A stretch of DNA of 64,000 nt from Streptomyces bathyalis (GTDB taxonomy: Bacteria; Actinomycetota; Actinomycetes; Streptomycetales; Streptomycetaceae): assembly GCF_015910445.1 (NCBI RefSeq), contig NZ_CP048882.1, forward strand, positions 7,127,501 to 7,191,500, in the 5' to 3' direction. Positions 23,149-31,651 of this stretch are shown here, piece after piece. The translations under genes and the position numbers were made by a program. Positions within the stretch are counted from its first letter, which is position 1, and every line of letters starts with the position of its first letter. The notes under the pieces were generated by a model. That model was not told the origin of the DNA and ran no database searches. It saw nothing but the letters and a program-made list of their open reading frames with translations.

Positions 23149-24504
23149 TCAGCCCTCCGACGCCGCGGCGAGCATCGCCGAGCAGATCGCCGACACGTCC
23201 TCGTCGCTCGTCACATACGGCGGCATCGCGTAGACCATGTCGCGGAACGGCCGCAGCCACACGCCGCTGCTCGCGGCCGCCCGTGCAGCGGCGGCCATGT
23301 CGACGTCGTGGCCGAGCTGGAGCACGCCGATGGCGCCGAGCACCCGCACATCGGTCACGCCGGGCAGCTCCGCGGCGGGCGCCAGTCCCTCCCGCAGTCC
23401 GTTCTCGATGCGACGTACCTCGCCCGCCCAGTCCCCCTCGAGCAGCAGGCCGACGGAGGCGTCGGCGACGGCGGTGGCCAGCGGATTCCCCATGAAGGTC
23501 GGGCCGTGCGCCAGCACCGGCACCTCGCCCCGCGAGATCCCCTCGGCCACCCGCGGGGTGCACAGCGCCGCCGCGAGCGTGAGGTAGCCGCCGGTCAGCG
23601 CCTTGCCGAGGCACATCACATCCGGTGTGACACCGGCGTGCTCCGCGGCGAACAGGGCGCCGGTGCGGCCGAATCCGGTGGCGATCTCATCCAGTACGAG
23701 CAGCACGTCGTGCTCGTCGCACGCCTCACGCAGCGCCCTCACGTAGGCGGGGGAGTGGAAGCGCATGCCCCCTGCTCCCTGCACGACGGGCTCCACGATC
23801 ACCGCGGCGAGTTCGTCCGCGTGCCGGCCGACCGTCTCGTGGAGGTGACGCACATAGTTCTCGTCCGGGGCTGCCTCGAAACCGGAAGGCGGGGCGTCCG
23901 CGAAGACCTGCCGTGGGAGCACCCCCGACCACAGCTCGTGCATGCCGCCTTCCGGGTCGCAGACCGACATGGGCTGCCAGGTGTCGCCGTGGTATCCGCC
24001 CCGCCACGTCATCAGCCGCTGCTTCGCGCCCCGCCCCCGCGAACGCCAGTACTGCAGGCACATCTTGACGGCGACCTCGACCGAGACGGACCCGGAGTCG
24101 GCGAGGAAGACGTGTTCGAGGCCCTCCGGTGCGATGTCGACGAGACGCTTCGCGAGCCGCACGGCCGGTTCGTGCGTCAGCCCGCCGAACATCACATGGC
24201 TCATGCGCTCCAGCTGCGTGTGCGCCGCCTCGTTGAGCACCGGGTGGTTGTAGCCGTGCACGGCCGACCACCATGAGGACATCCCGTCCACCAGCTCCCG
24301 CCGCCCGCAGAACTCCTCGGCCAGACGCAGACGCACGCCGGCCGCCGACTCGACGACCAGCGGCGCGGTACGGCCGGGCATGGGCCCGTACGGATGCCAT
24401 ACGTGCCGCCGGTCCAGGTCGAGCAACTCGTCCGGCTCCAGGGGGACTTGAGGGCCGGGGGAGGTGCGGTCAAGGTCCATGCGAAGTCGGGCCCGCTCAG
24501 GCAT
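23149..24504 (-). CDS. bioA: Adenosylmethionine-8-amino-7-oxononanoate aminotransferase
   Basis: A 451-residue PLP enzyme that aminates KAPA to 7,8-diaminopelargonate using SAM as donor. It has DRRHVWHPYGPMP near the start, SGSVSVEVAVKM, TWRGGYHGDTWQPMSVCDPE, LDEIATGFGRTG, the PLP lysine in LGKALTGGYLTLAA and HGPTFMGNPLA. The ATG at 24504 overlaps the end of bioB by 8 bp, suggesting coupled translation; ATG at 24480 is an alternative. Confidence 0.95.
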   Translation of the reverse strand: MPERARLRMDLDRTSPGPQVPLEPDELLDLDRRHVWHPYGPMPGRTAPLVVESAAGVRLRLAEEFCGRRELVDGMSSWWSAVHGYNHPVLNEAAHTQLERMSHVMFGGLTHEPAVRLAKRLVDIAPEGLEHVFLADSGSVSVEVAVKMCLQYWRSRGRGAKQRLMTWRGGYHGDTWQPMSVCDPEGGMHELWSGVLPRQVFADAPPSGFEAAPDENYVRHLHETVGRHADELAAVIVEPVVQGAGGMRFHSPAYVRALREACDEHDVLLVLDEIATGFGRTGALFAAEHAGVTPDVMCLGKALTGGYLTLAAALCTPRVAEGISRGEVPVLAHGPTFMGNPLATAVADASVGLLLEGDWAGEVRRIENGLREGLAPAAELPGVTDVRVLGAIGVLQLGHDVDMAAAARAAASSGVWLRPFRDMVYAMPPYVTSDEDVSAICSAMLAAASEG

Positions 24505-25579
24505 TGGGCGGCAGCGTGGTGCCGGCTCCCCGCCTGCGCACGGCGACCAGTTCCTCGGGGCGCTTCCCGGCCTGCTCGCGGTGCTCCGGCAGCGTGGTGG
24601 TCTCCGCGCCCTCGACCTCGAATCCCGCGTCCGCGATCATGTTCAGGTCGGACTGGCCCTCCTGCCCCTCGCTCGTCAGGTAGTCGCCGAGGAAGATGGA
24701 GTTCGCCAGGTGCAGCGCGAGCGGCTGCATCGAGCGCAGATGCACTTCGCGCCCGCCGGCCAGCCGCACCTCCGCGTCCGGGTGCACGAACCGCACCATC
24801 GCGAGGATGCGGAGCGCACGCTGCGGAGTCAGATTCCACTCGCTCGCCAGCGGCGTCCCCTCGAAGGGGATGAGGAAGTTGACCGGCACCGAGTCCGGGT
24901 CCATCTCGCGCAGCGCGAAGACCACGTCCACCAGGTCCTCGTCGCTCTCGCCCATGCCCGCGATCAGCCCGGAACAGGCCGAGAGGCCGGCGCTCTGCGC
25001 CTGACGCACCGTCTCCTGCCGGTCGGAGTAGTCGTGGGTGGTGCAGATGTCCCCGTACGTCGCCTCGGAGGTGTTGAGGTTGTGGTTGTAGGCGTCGGCG
25101 CCGGCCTCCTGCAGGCGGGCGGCCTGGCCGTCGGAGAGCAGTCCGAGGCAGGCGCATACCTCGACGCCCTCGTGCTGGTCCTTGATGGCGGAGATGGTCT
25201 TGGAGACACGGTCGATGTCGCGGTCCGTCGGTCCCCGGCCGCTGGCCACCAGACAGACCCGCTTTGCGCCGCCCCGCAGACCGGCCTCGGCGGCCGAGGT
25301 CGCCTCGTCCGGCTTCAGCCAGGTGTACTTGAGGATCTCCGCCTGCGAACCGAGCCTCTGCGAGCAGTACGAGCAATCCTCCGGGCACAGGCCGGACTTG
25401 AGGTTGACGAGGTAGTTGAGTTTCACCCTCCGCCCGAACCAGTGGCGGCGCACCTTCCCGGCGGCCGCCACAACGTCCAGCAGTTCATCGTCGGAGGTCT
25501 CCAAAACGGCGCGGGCCTCGTCACGTGTCGGCAGCTCGCGGCGCAGACCCTTCTCAACCAAGTCATTCAGCAGGTCCAT
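24497..25579 (-). CDS. bioB: Biotin synthase (radical SAM)
   Basis: A 360-residue enzyme inserting sulfur into dethiobiotin. The radical-SAM cysteines are in GLCPEDCSYCSQ (Cys 65, 69, 72). NHNLNTSEATYGDICTTHDY, GLIAGMGESDEDLVD and NFLIPFEGTPLA are typical. ATG at 25579 follows AAGGATCGCC. It is first in the bioB-bioA-bioD operon, divergent from bioF. I see no clear BirA, BioR or BioQ operator in the 242-bp gap. Confidence 0.96.
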   Translation of the reverse strand: MDLLNDLVEKGLRRELPTRDEARAVLETSDDELLDVVAAAGKVRRHWFGRRVKLNYLVNLKSGLCPEDCSYCSQRLGSQAEILKYTWLKPDEATSAAEAGLRGGAKRVCLVASGRGPTDRDIDRVSKTISAIKDQHEGVEVCACLGLLSDGQAARLQEAGADAYNHNLNTSEATYGDICTTHDYSDRQETVRQAQSAGLSACSGLIAGMGESDEDLVDVVFALREMDPDSVPVNFLIPFEGTPLASEWNLTPQRALRILAMVRFVHPDAEVRLAGGREVHLRSMQPLALHLANSIFLGDYLTSEGQEGQSDLNMIADAGFEVEGAETTTLPEHREQAGKRPEELVAVRRRGAGTTLPPNA

Positions 25580-25821
25580 GATGGCGATCCTTGCAATTCC
25601 GCCGCTCAAGGCCAAGGGGGGAACTCACAACACTGCCCGCGGGCGGTGTGTGTATCGCCACACCACGGCCCTGCGGCCCAGGGGCTACCGTCTATGGAGT
25701 GCCGACAAAAGAGCGCGCCGCGTGCCCGGTTGCCGGTTCCGGTTTCCGGGCCCCGTCCCTGCTCCTGTTGCGGACGGGCCCGGTCCGGTACTGAGCCGGG
25801 CGGACACCAGGAGGACGAGCC

Positions 25822-27045
25822 ATGCCCGATGAGTTCCGTGCCGCCACCGGCTCGTCGGGCGCGTCCGACGGGACCGGTCACGGTGCGCGTCCCGCGCCGG
25901 GCGAGGACCCGTTCGCGTGGACGGTCCGGGCCCGCCGCGCCCGCCAGCGTGCGGGGCTGGTGCGCGAGCTGCGCCCCCGCCCCGCCGGCTCACCCCTGCT
26001 CGATCTGGCCGGCAACGACTATCTGAGCCTGGCCCGCCATCCCGAGGTGACCGGGGCCGCCGCCGCGGCGGCGCAGACGTGGGGAGCCGGCTCCACCGGT
26101 TCGCGTCTGGTCACCGGCTCGACTTCCCTGCACGCCGAACTCGAGGCGGAGCTGGCCGAGTTCTGCGGTTTCGAGGCAGCACTCGTCTTCTCCTCGGGCT
26201 ATGCGGCGAACCTCGCGGCGATCACCGCCCTCACCGCGCCCGGAAGCCTGCTGGTCTCGGATGCCGGCAACCATGCCTCCCTCATCGACGGCTGCCGCCT
26301 CTCCCGCGCCGAGACCCACGTCGTCCCGCATGCCGACCCCGAGGCGGTACACAAGGTGCTGGACGGGCACGGCGGGCAGGCGCTCGCCGTCACCGACTCA
26401 GTCTTCTCCGTCGACGGCGACGCCGCACCGCTCACCGCGCTCGTGGAGGTGTGCCGGGCGCAGGGGGCTGCCCTCGTCGTCGACGACGCCCACGGCCTCG
26501 GCGTGCTCGGCGAGGGCGGCCGTGGTGCGCCGCACGCCGCGGGCCTCGCGGGTGCCACCGGTACGGTCGCCACCGTCACCCTCTCCAAGTCCCTCGGCAG
26601 CCAGGGCGGAGCGGTCCTGGGACCGGCACACGTCATCGGCCATCTCGTCGACACCGCCCGCACGTTCATCTTCGACACCGGGCTCGCGCCCGCGGCGGCG
26701 GGCGCGGCGCTCGCCGCCCTGCGGGTCGTGCGCCGCGAGCCGGAGCGCTCCCATCGTGTGCGTGCCGCCGCCATCCTGCTCCACGAGAGGCTCACCGAAG
26801 CCGGGCTGCGCGCCGGACGGCCCGACGCCGCGGTGATCTCCGTACGGGCGCCCGCACCCGAGGACGCCGTGCGCTGGGCAGCGGAATGCCGTGCCGCAGG
26901 ACTTCAGGTCGGCTGCTTCAGGCCGCCGTCGGTGCCGGACGGCATCTCCCGGCTGCGTCTGACGGCGCACGCGGACCTGAGTGAGGAGCAACTGGAGTGG
27001 GCGGCCCGCACCATCGCAGGCACGGCACCGGCCGGCGCCCGCTGA
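25822..27045 (+). CDS. bioF: 8-amino-7-oxononanoate synthase
   Basis: A 407-residue PLP-dependent alpha-oxoamine synthase that condenses a pimeloyl thioester with alanine to KAPA, the step before BioA. It has LDLAGNDYLSLARHPEV, GSTGSRLVTGST, VFSSGYAANLA, VVDDAHGLGVLGEGGRG and the PLP lysine in TLSKSLGSQGGAVLG. ATG at 25822 follows AGGAGGACGAGCC. Divergent from bioB; together the four genes complete the late biotin pathway. No bioC/bioH-type gene is in the window. Confidence 0.94.
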   Translation: MPDEFRAATGSSGASDGTGHGARPAPGEDPFAWTVRARRARQRAGLVRELRPRPAGSPLLDLAGNDYLSLARHPEVTGAAAAAAQTWGAGSTGSRLVTGSTSLHAELEAELAEFCGFEAALVFSSGYAANLAAITALTAPGSLLVSDAGNHASLIDGCRLSRAETHVVPHADPEAVHKVLDGHGGQALAVTDSVFSVDGDAAPLTALVEVCRAQGAALVVDDAHGLGVLGEGGRGAPHAAGLAGATGTVATVTLSKSLGSQGGAVLGPAHVIGHLVDTARTFIFDTGLAPAAAGAALAALRVVRREPERSHRVRAAAILLHERLTEAGLRAGRPDAAVISVRAPAPEDAVRWAAECRAAGLQVGCFRPPSVPDGISRLRLTAHADLSEEQLEWAARTIAGTAPAGAR

Positions 27046-27099
27046 GCAGGCGACCGCCTCAAGCCCCTGCCCTCAGCCCGCCTCCGCTCCGTCAGTTCT

Positions 27100-27426
27100 T
27101 CAGCCGGGGCCTCCGCCCGCGCGCGGCCGGGCGGGCGGCAGCCCCACGAGTGAGGAGCGCCGCTCACCGTCCAGCACGCGCAATGCGGTTGCCAGGGTCG
27201 CGCTGTGGAGTTCGCTCTCGCCACGCTCGTGCATCAATGTCAGAGCGTCGCGGAGCGCAGCGGCCTTGCCCACCAGTGCCTGTGCCGCGCGGAGCCCGCT
27301 GTAGGTGTGCTCGCCCCGCGCCGGGTTGATGCGGCCGAGGACATCGACCACCTCCAGGTACGCGTCGATCATCTGGCACTCCGCGCCGGTCAGCGCGGGC
27401 AGCGGCGGCAGTTCGGGAGGAAGCAC
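27100..27426 (-). CDS. Small helical protein coupled to clpP
   Basis: A 108-residue protein with no named domain, predicted mostly helical (LTGAECQMIDAYLEVVDVLG, GLRAAQALVGKAAALRDALT) with a proline-rich tail. GTG at 27426 lies 6 bp after the clpP stop, so it is in the same operon and probably translated with it. Constant pairing would suggest an adaptor or regulator of this ClpP; that is inference from position only. Confidence 0.6.
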   Translation of the reverse strand: MLPPELPPLPALTGAECQMIDAYLEVVDVLGRINPARGEHTYSGLRAAQALVGKAAALRDALTLMHERGESELHSATLATALRVLDGERRSSLVGLPPARPRAGGGPG

Positions 27427-27432
27427 CGGCTC

Positions 27433-28077
27433 TCACCTCTCGGAGGTGTGACGGACGGCGGTGCCGGTCCTGCGGCTGGCGGTGAGACGGTCGATCAGCC
27501 CGTACGCCACGGCACCTTCGGCATCGAAGATCTTGTCGCGCTCGAGATCGGCCCTGACGGTCTCCGGGCTCTGCCCGGTGTGCCGTACGTACATCTCCTC
27601 CAGCAGGTCCCGTGTGCGCAGCAGTTCCTTCGCCTGGATGGCCAGATCGTCGGCCTGCCCCTGCACGGTCTCGGCGAAGGCCGGCTGATGGATGACGATG
27701 CGCGCGCCGGGAAGTGCCAGGCGCTTGCCGGGAGTTCCGGCGGCCAGCAGCACCGACGCCGAGGAGGCCGCCTGTCCCAGGCACACGGTCTCGATGTCAC
27801 AGCTGACGTACCGCATCGTGTCGTAGACCGCCGACATCGCCGTGAACGAGCCGCCGGGGGAGTTGATGTACAGCGAGATGTCCTGGTCGGGGGCGGCCGC
27901 CTCGAGGTGGATGAGCTGGGCCATGACGTCGTTCGCGGCCGTGTCGTCGATCTGCGTGCCGAGGAAGACGATCCGCTCGTCGAGGAGCTTGGAGTACGGA
28001 TCGAGCGTGCGGATGCCGGCGCTGGTGCGCTCGGTCAGCTCCGGAAGGACATAGCGGGCTGACGGTCTGTCGGGCAT
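27433..28077 (-). CDS. clpP: ATP-dependent Clp protease proteolytic subunit (accessory ClpP)
   Basis: A 214-residue serine protease subunit. The triad is complete: Ser 105 in GQAASSAS, His 130 in RIVIHQP, Asp near 181 in LERDKIF; YINSPGGSFTAM is the substrate-binding strand. The Met that normally follows the catalytic Ser (AASMG) is Ser here, which suggests a divergent paralogue rather than the housekeeping ClpP1/P2 pair, and only one clpP is present at this locus. Unfoldase genes are not nearby, so it must use a ClpX/ClpC encoded elsewhere. ATG follows GAGAGGTGGCGC. Divergent from an orphan antitoxin gene. Confidence 0.9.
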   Translation of the reverse strand: MPDRPSARYVLPELTERTSAGIRTLDPYSKLLDERIVFLGTQIDDTAANDVMAQLIHLEAAAPDQDISLYINSPGGSFTAMSAVYDTMRYVSCDIETVCLGQAASSASVLLAAGTPGKRLALPGARIVIHQPAFAETVQGQADDLAIQAKELLRTRDLLEEMYVRHTGQSPETVRADLERDKIFDAEGAVAYGLIDRLTASRRTGTAVRHTSER

Positions 28078-28115
28078 GCGCCACCTCTCCCTGGGTCAGG
28101 GCTGGAACGTCAAAA

Positions 28116-28132
28116 ATGTACAGGACGTACAT
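28116..28132. promoter_or_regulatory. TGTACA-type palindrome shared by clpP and the antitoxin gene
   Basis: ATGTAC-AGGAC-GTACAT is a perfect 6-bp inverted repeat with a 5-bp spacer, in a 72-bp divergent intergenic region. It includes TGTACA, the core known from YefM/Phd-type operators. It lies 18 bp upstream of the antitoxin ATG and 38 bp upstream of the clpP ATG. Confidence 0.6.
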
Positions 28133-28149
28133 GACGTTATGCTGGGAGC

Positions 28150-28452
28150 ATGACGTACGAGATTCCGGTGACGCAAGCACGCGCGGCCCTCGCGGATCTG
28201 ATCAACCGTGTGGTCTACGGCAGCGAGCGTGTGGTGGTCACGCGGCACGGCAAGCCGCTGGTGGCGCTCGTATCGGCTGCTGACCTGGAAAAACTCGAGA
28301 AGCTCAACGAGGCGGCCGAAGAGGGCGTGATCAGCACCGTCTCGGCGGTGCGCGAGGTGCCGTCCGCTGAAGGCGAACGGCAGCGCTTCGGAATCGCCGC
28401 GCAGCACCGCGGCCCGGCCACCGGTAACAGGCGGCCGGGCCGGGAGAGTTGA
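28150..28452 (+). CDS. Orphan Phd/YefM-family antitoxin-like DNA-binding protein
   Basis: A 100-residue protein. The first 60 residues are a complete Phd/YefM domain (YEIPVTQARAALADLINRVV, ERVVVTRHGKPLVALVSAAD, LEKLEKLNE). No RelE, YoeB, Doc or PIN toxin follows: the next gene is a convergent aminopeptidase. The C-terminal 40 residues are disordered rather than a typical toxin-wrapping helix. Its own promoter carries a TGTACA palindrome and it is divergent from clpP, so it may act as a local regulator of that operon. Confidence 0.82.
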   Translation: MTYEIPVTQARAALADLINRVVYGSERVVVTRHGKPLVALVSAADLEKLEKLNEAAEEGVISTVSAVREVPSAEGERQRFGIAAQHRGPATGNRRPGRES

Positions 28453-28456
28453 GCCC

Positions 28457-28475
28457 GGCGGGGCGAGGCCCCGCC
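28457..28475. terminator. Hairpin between convergent genes
   Basis: A perfect 8-bp stem GGCGGGGC/GCCCCGCC with a 3-nt loop, just after the antitoxin stop and 31 bp from the stop of the convergent aminopeptidase gene. Confidence 0.55.
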
Positions 28476-28506
28476 TCGGCTCACTGTGAAGGAACTGCGC
28501 CGATGC

Positions 28507-29457
28507 CTAGGAGCTGAGCTCCCACACGGCGTGCGCGATGGCGTCGCTGTTCAGGTCGAGCGCCTTCTCGTTGACGTTCGAGATGTCGTCGCACTCCGAG
28601 TGGTAGCACTTGTCGTACGGCTCACCCGCCTTGCCGTCCCACTGCTTGGCCTGCTCCTCGGTCATCGTCTCGCCGGCCCCGGTGAAGGTGCCGCCGACGG
28701 TCACTCCCGCGTCCGCGAACGAGGCGTGGTCGCTGCGCCCGTTGACCTCGGGGGATGTGGCCGTGGTGATGTCCTTGGACTTGAAGTAGTCCTGGAAGAC
28801 CTTCTGCACGGCCGCGTCGTCGTCGTAGACGAAGTAGCCCGCGTTGGGTGAGGCGATCATGTCGAAGTTCAAGTAGGTGTTGATCTTCTTCACGTCGCCC
28901 TCGGAGAGGCTGCTGACGTACTTCTGCGAGCCGACCAGGCCCTCTTCCTCAGCACCCCACCAGGCGAAGCGCAGGTGCTTCTTCGGCTCCAGCTTCTCCT
29001 TGGCGACGGCGAGAGCGACCTCGAGGATTCCGGCGGAGCCCGAACCGTTGTCGTTGATTCCGGGGCCGCTGCCCACCGAGTCCAGGTGGGAGCCGGCCAT
29101 CACCGTGTTGTCCTCGGAGCCGCCCTTCGGCCAGTCGGCGATGAGGTTGTATCCGGTCGTCCCGCCGTGGTCGAACTCCTGGACGTCGGTCTTGAATCCG
29201 GCGTCGTCGAGCTTCTTCTTGATGAGGTCGATGGACGCCTTGAAGCCCGGCTCGCCGTGAGCGCGGTTGCCGCCGTTCTCCTCGGCCACGGACTGCAGTT
29301 CCTTGAGGTCCTTCTGGACGGCGTCCACGGATATGTCGGGTGCCGCGGCCTGCTCGGGCTTGGCCGCCTGAGCGGCGCCTGCCCCGAGGAGTGAGGCTGC
29401 CAACGCGGTGCTCGCGGAGGCGATGATGAGCACACGACGCTTCTCTTTGCGGATCAC
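28507..29457 (-). CDS. Secreted M28 family zinc aminopeptidase
   Basis: A 316-residue extracellular exopeptidase of the Streptomyces aminopeptidase (SGAP) type. A Sec signal peptide (KEKRR, then a VLIIASASTALAASLLGAGA core, cleavage after AQA) precedes the M28 fold. Ligands of the two zinc ions are visible: GSHLDSV, GINDNGSGSAG, WGAEEEGLVGS (general base Glu), NFDMI and KCYHSECDD. GTG at 29457 was chosen for GGAG six bases upstream; a longer frame to 29511 lacks this. It converges on the orphan antitoxin gene. Confidence 0.9.
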   Translation of the reverse strand: MIRKEKRRVLIIASASTALAASLLGAGAAQAAKPEQAAAPDISVDAVQKDLKELQSVAEENGGNRAHGEPGFKASIDLIKKKLDDAGFKTDVQEFDHGGTTGYNLIADWPKGGSEDNTVMAGSHLDSVGSGPGINDNGSGSAGILEVALAVAKEKLEPKKHLRFAWWGAEEEGLVGSQKYVSSLSEGDVKKINTYLNFDMIASPNAGYFVYDDDAAVQKVFQDYFKSKDITTATSPEVNGRSDHASFADAGVTVGGTFTGAGETMTEEQAKQWDGKAGEPYDKCYHSECDDISNVNEKALDLNSDAIAHAVWELSS

Positions 29458-29514
29458 AGGGACTCCGATGTTTGTGGGGGGTTCGAAGTTACTGCTCGGT
29501 GTTGCGTCCACATG

Positions 29515-29544
29515 AGAATCATCCGAGCGTCACCGCTCCGTCAA
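29515..29544 (-). promoter_or_regulatory. Possible sigma-70 promoter of the M28 aminopeptidase
   Basis: On the minus strand TTGACG and GATTCT are separated by 18 bp, about 60 bp upstream of the start codon. Confidence 0.4.
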
Positions 29545-29696
29545 GAGCGTTCACCGGACGCGGGGTTGCGGCATACGGAGAGTCGCGGCCGGAGGTGCCG
29601 GTACGTCCGGACATCGGATGAACAAGGAGCTGAATGCCGCCCACGTGGCCCCAACGGGCGGCGTACGGCCCGTACTCGAGGCGGCGGCGTCGCTGT

Positions 29697-30713
29697 TCAG
29701 GCAGTCGGAATCCGACGTCCCGTCCGCGAGGAGTCCTCAGGCACCTCGGTGGTCTGCTTGCGCAGTCCGCCGACGGTGACGAACGTGAGCCCGGCCACGG
29801 CCCACACGGTGAGCACCAGCACGGGGGAGTCGGAGGCGCTGCCGTCGAAGAAGCCGACGGAGCGCAGCAGCGTCGCGCCGGCGCCCGGCGGCAGCCACTG
29901 GCCGATCGTCCCGAGAGGCTCGGGCAGCATCTCAGGGGCGGAGGTGACGCCCGAGAACGGGTTGCCGAAAAGCACCATCGCCATCGCCCCCGATCCGATT
30001 CCCGCCCGCCCCAGCAGTGCGCCGAGTCCGGCAACGCTCGCGCTCACCGCGAGCGAGAACAGTCCGAACGAGGCCGACTCCGCCCACCAGTTGCCCGTGA
30101 GCACTCCGAGCCAGCTGTGCGTGAGCGCGGCGGCCACCGCGCCGGAAAGCGCCGCCGAACCCAGCAGCGCGACGACGGCACGGGTGCCGCGCAGCCCGAG
30201 CACGGCGACCATGGCGCCCGCCGCCACCCCGCCGATCGCCAGCGGCAGCACACTCGAACTCAGCGCCGCACCCCGCGGATCGACCTCGGGGGCGGCGACC
30301 ACGTCCGTCGAACGCGACGCCGTACCGGCCCCGGAGGGCCCGCCCGCAACCTGCTGCAGGGCCTGGGCGACAACCGGGCTCGCCGCGCTCGCCGTCAGGG
30401 CGTGCGGTCCCTTCGGGGTCGCCACGACCGCGCCGTAGACCTCGCGGCGCTCGATCGCGTCGCGGGCAGCCGCCTCGTCGTCGTACCGGTGTATCTCGAA
30501 CGCCTCACCGTCCCGGCTCAGTTTCTGCTCGACGGATGCGGCGGCGGCCGGCGGTCCGGCGACGCCAACGGGGAGATCACGGGGTGCCGTACGGGCAGCC
30601 GGCCAGGCGAATGCCCACAGCGCGAGGGCGACGATCGCCGGGACGAGGAGGAGTACGGCGAGGAGCGCGCGGGGGTGCGGCGCCGGCGGGCGACGGAGCG
30701 AGGAACCGGGCAT
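29697..30713 (-). CDS. ABC-2-like / YhgE-type membrane protein
   Basis: A 338-residue protein with one N-terminal membrane segment (LLAVLLLVPAIVALALWAF), an extracytoplasmic domain of about 100 residues (VEQKLSRDGEAFEIHRYDDE, REVYGAVVATPKGP), then five membrane segments. This layout is that of ABC-2 permeases and YhgE/Pip proteins, often efflux or envelope factors. It has no ATPase partner here. It is divergent from a TetR regulator with repeated operators between them, so it is the probable target of that repressor. Confidence 0.72.
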   Translation of the reverse strand: MPGSSLRRPPAPHPRALLAVLLLVPAIVALALWAFAWPAARTAPRDLPVGVAGPPAAAASVEQKLSRDGEAFEIHRYDDEAAARDAIERREVYGAVVATPKGPHALTASAASPVVAQALQQVAGGPSGAGTASRSTDVVAAPEVDPRGAALSSSVLPLAIGGVAAGAMVAVLGLRGTRAVVALLGSAALSGAVAAALTHSWLGVLTGNWWAESASFGLFSLAVSASVAGLGALLGRAGIGSGAMAMVLFGNPFSGVTSAPEMLPEPLGTIGQWLPPGAGATLLRSVGFFDGSASDSPVLVLTVWAVAGLTFVTVGGLRKQTTEVPEDSSRTGRRIPTA

Positions 30714-30744
30714 GCGGTGGCCCTTCCGATCTAAAGAGAAGGAT

Positions 30745-30810
30745 CGTTCGTTTTACTTTGCTCACGGTCCCGCTCCCGTCCTCGCTTGTCAAGAATGAAC
30801 GTTCGTTTTA
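30745..30810. promoter_or_regulatory. Twin CGTTCGTTTTA elements between permease and TetR genes
   Basis: CGTTCGTTTTA occurs at 30745-30755 and 30800-30810 in the same orientation, 55 bp apart; the second is within GAACGTTC, a perfect palindrome. The second copy overlaps a TTTAGT -10 hexamer about 9 bp before the regulator ATG, implying a near-leaderless autoregulated transcript. Confidence 0.5.
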
Positions 30811-30820
30811 GTCTTCGGGC

Positions 30821-31462
30821 ATGGCCCGCGTTTCCCAGGAGCACCTCGACGCACGGCGGCGGCAGATCCTCGACGGTGCCCGTCGCTGCTTCAAGAGCAA
30901 CGGCTTCCACGCCACGTCCATGCAGGACGTGCTCAAGGAAGCGGGCCTTTCGGCAGGTGCGGTCTACCGCTACTTCCGCAGCAAGGAGGAGATCGTCGCG
31001 GCGGTCGCCGCCGAGACGCTGGAGAGCGTGCGCGAGGCGTACGCGACGGTCGCCGCCGCGGATCCGCCGCCCACTCCGGACGAGCTCTTCGGCACCGTCC
31101 TCTCCCGCCTCCGCAAGTCACTGGGCGACTCCGACGACCAGCGCGCACTGCCGCAGCTGCTGATGCAGGTGTGGGGCGAGACGCTGCGCAATCCCGACGT
31201 GGCACGGGTCCTCGCGGACGGGTACCAGGGTCTGCGCGGCCAGTGGGTGGTGCTCGTCGAGGCGTACCAGGCCCGCGGCTGGGTGGACCCCGAGGTCAAC
31301 TCGGACCATCTGGCACGTGCTCTCATCGGCACGGTCCAGGGCTACTTCGTGCAGCAGGCGCTCTTCGGCGGCCTGGACCCGGCCGAATTCCAGGAAGGTC
31401 TGCGGGCGTTGGTCACCATGAACGTCCCGGAACTGCGCAACCCGGAGCGGGCACCGGAGTGA
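30821..31462 (+). CDS. TetR family transcriptional repressor
   Basis: A 213-residue regulator. The N-terminal helix-turn-helix (RRQILDGARRCFKSNGFHAT, VLKEAGLSAGAVYRYFRSKE) is followed by a helical ligand domain with a TetR_C-type end. It is divergent from the ABC-2-like membrane protein, the classical repressor/efflux arrangement. ATG at 30821 is less than 15 bp from the presumed -10 box. Confidence 0.88.
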   Translation: MARVSQEHLDARRRQILDGARRCFKSNGFHATSMQDVLKEAGLSAGAVYRYFRSKEEIVAAVAAETLESVREAYATVAAADPPPTPDELFGTVLSRLRKSLGDSDDQRALPQLLMQVWGETLRNPDVARVLADGYQGLRGQWVVLVEAYQARGWVDPEVNSDHLARALIGTVQGYFVQQALFGGLDPAEFQEGLRALVTMNVPELRNPERAPE

Positions 31463-31651
31463 CGGCCGGCAACTCCTCGCCGGCGCACGGGGGATGACCC
31501 GCGGGCCGGGCCCACAGGGCGGGGTGACGGCCGTGCGCCCGGATGGCCGCGCTGCGCAGGCGCGCCCCGGAGCGGGCCGGTAGATTCACGACTTGGTAAA
31601 GATCACAAGCGCGCTCTGTCCCCTGCCTGCGGTGGGCAGGAAGGATCGGCG

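Noticed and set aside
25580..25821. Possible BirA, BioR or BioQ operator between bioB and bioF
   Set aside because: I searched for TTGTAAACC/TTATAGATAA/TGAAC-N3-GTTAC type sites by eye and found none convincing; regulation of the biotin genes is left open.
29512..30734. Plus-strand frames over the ABC-2-like gene, one beginning after AAGGAG at about 29633
   Set aside because: They are arginine- and threonine/serine-rich antisense readings of a clear membrane-protein gene.
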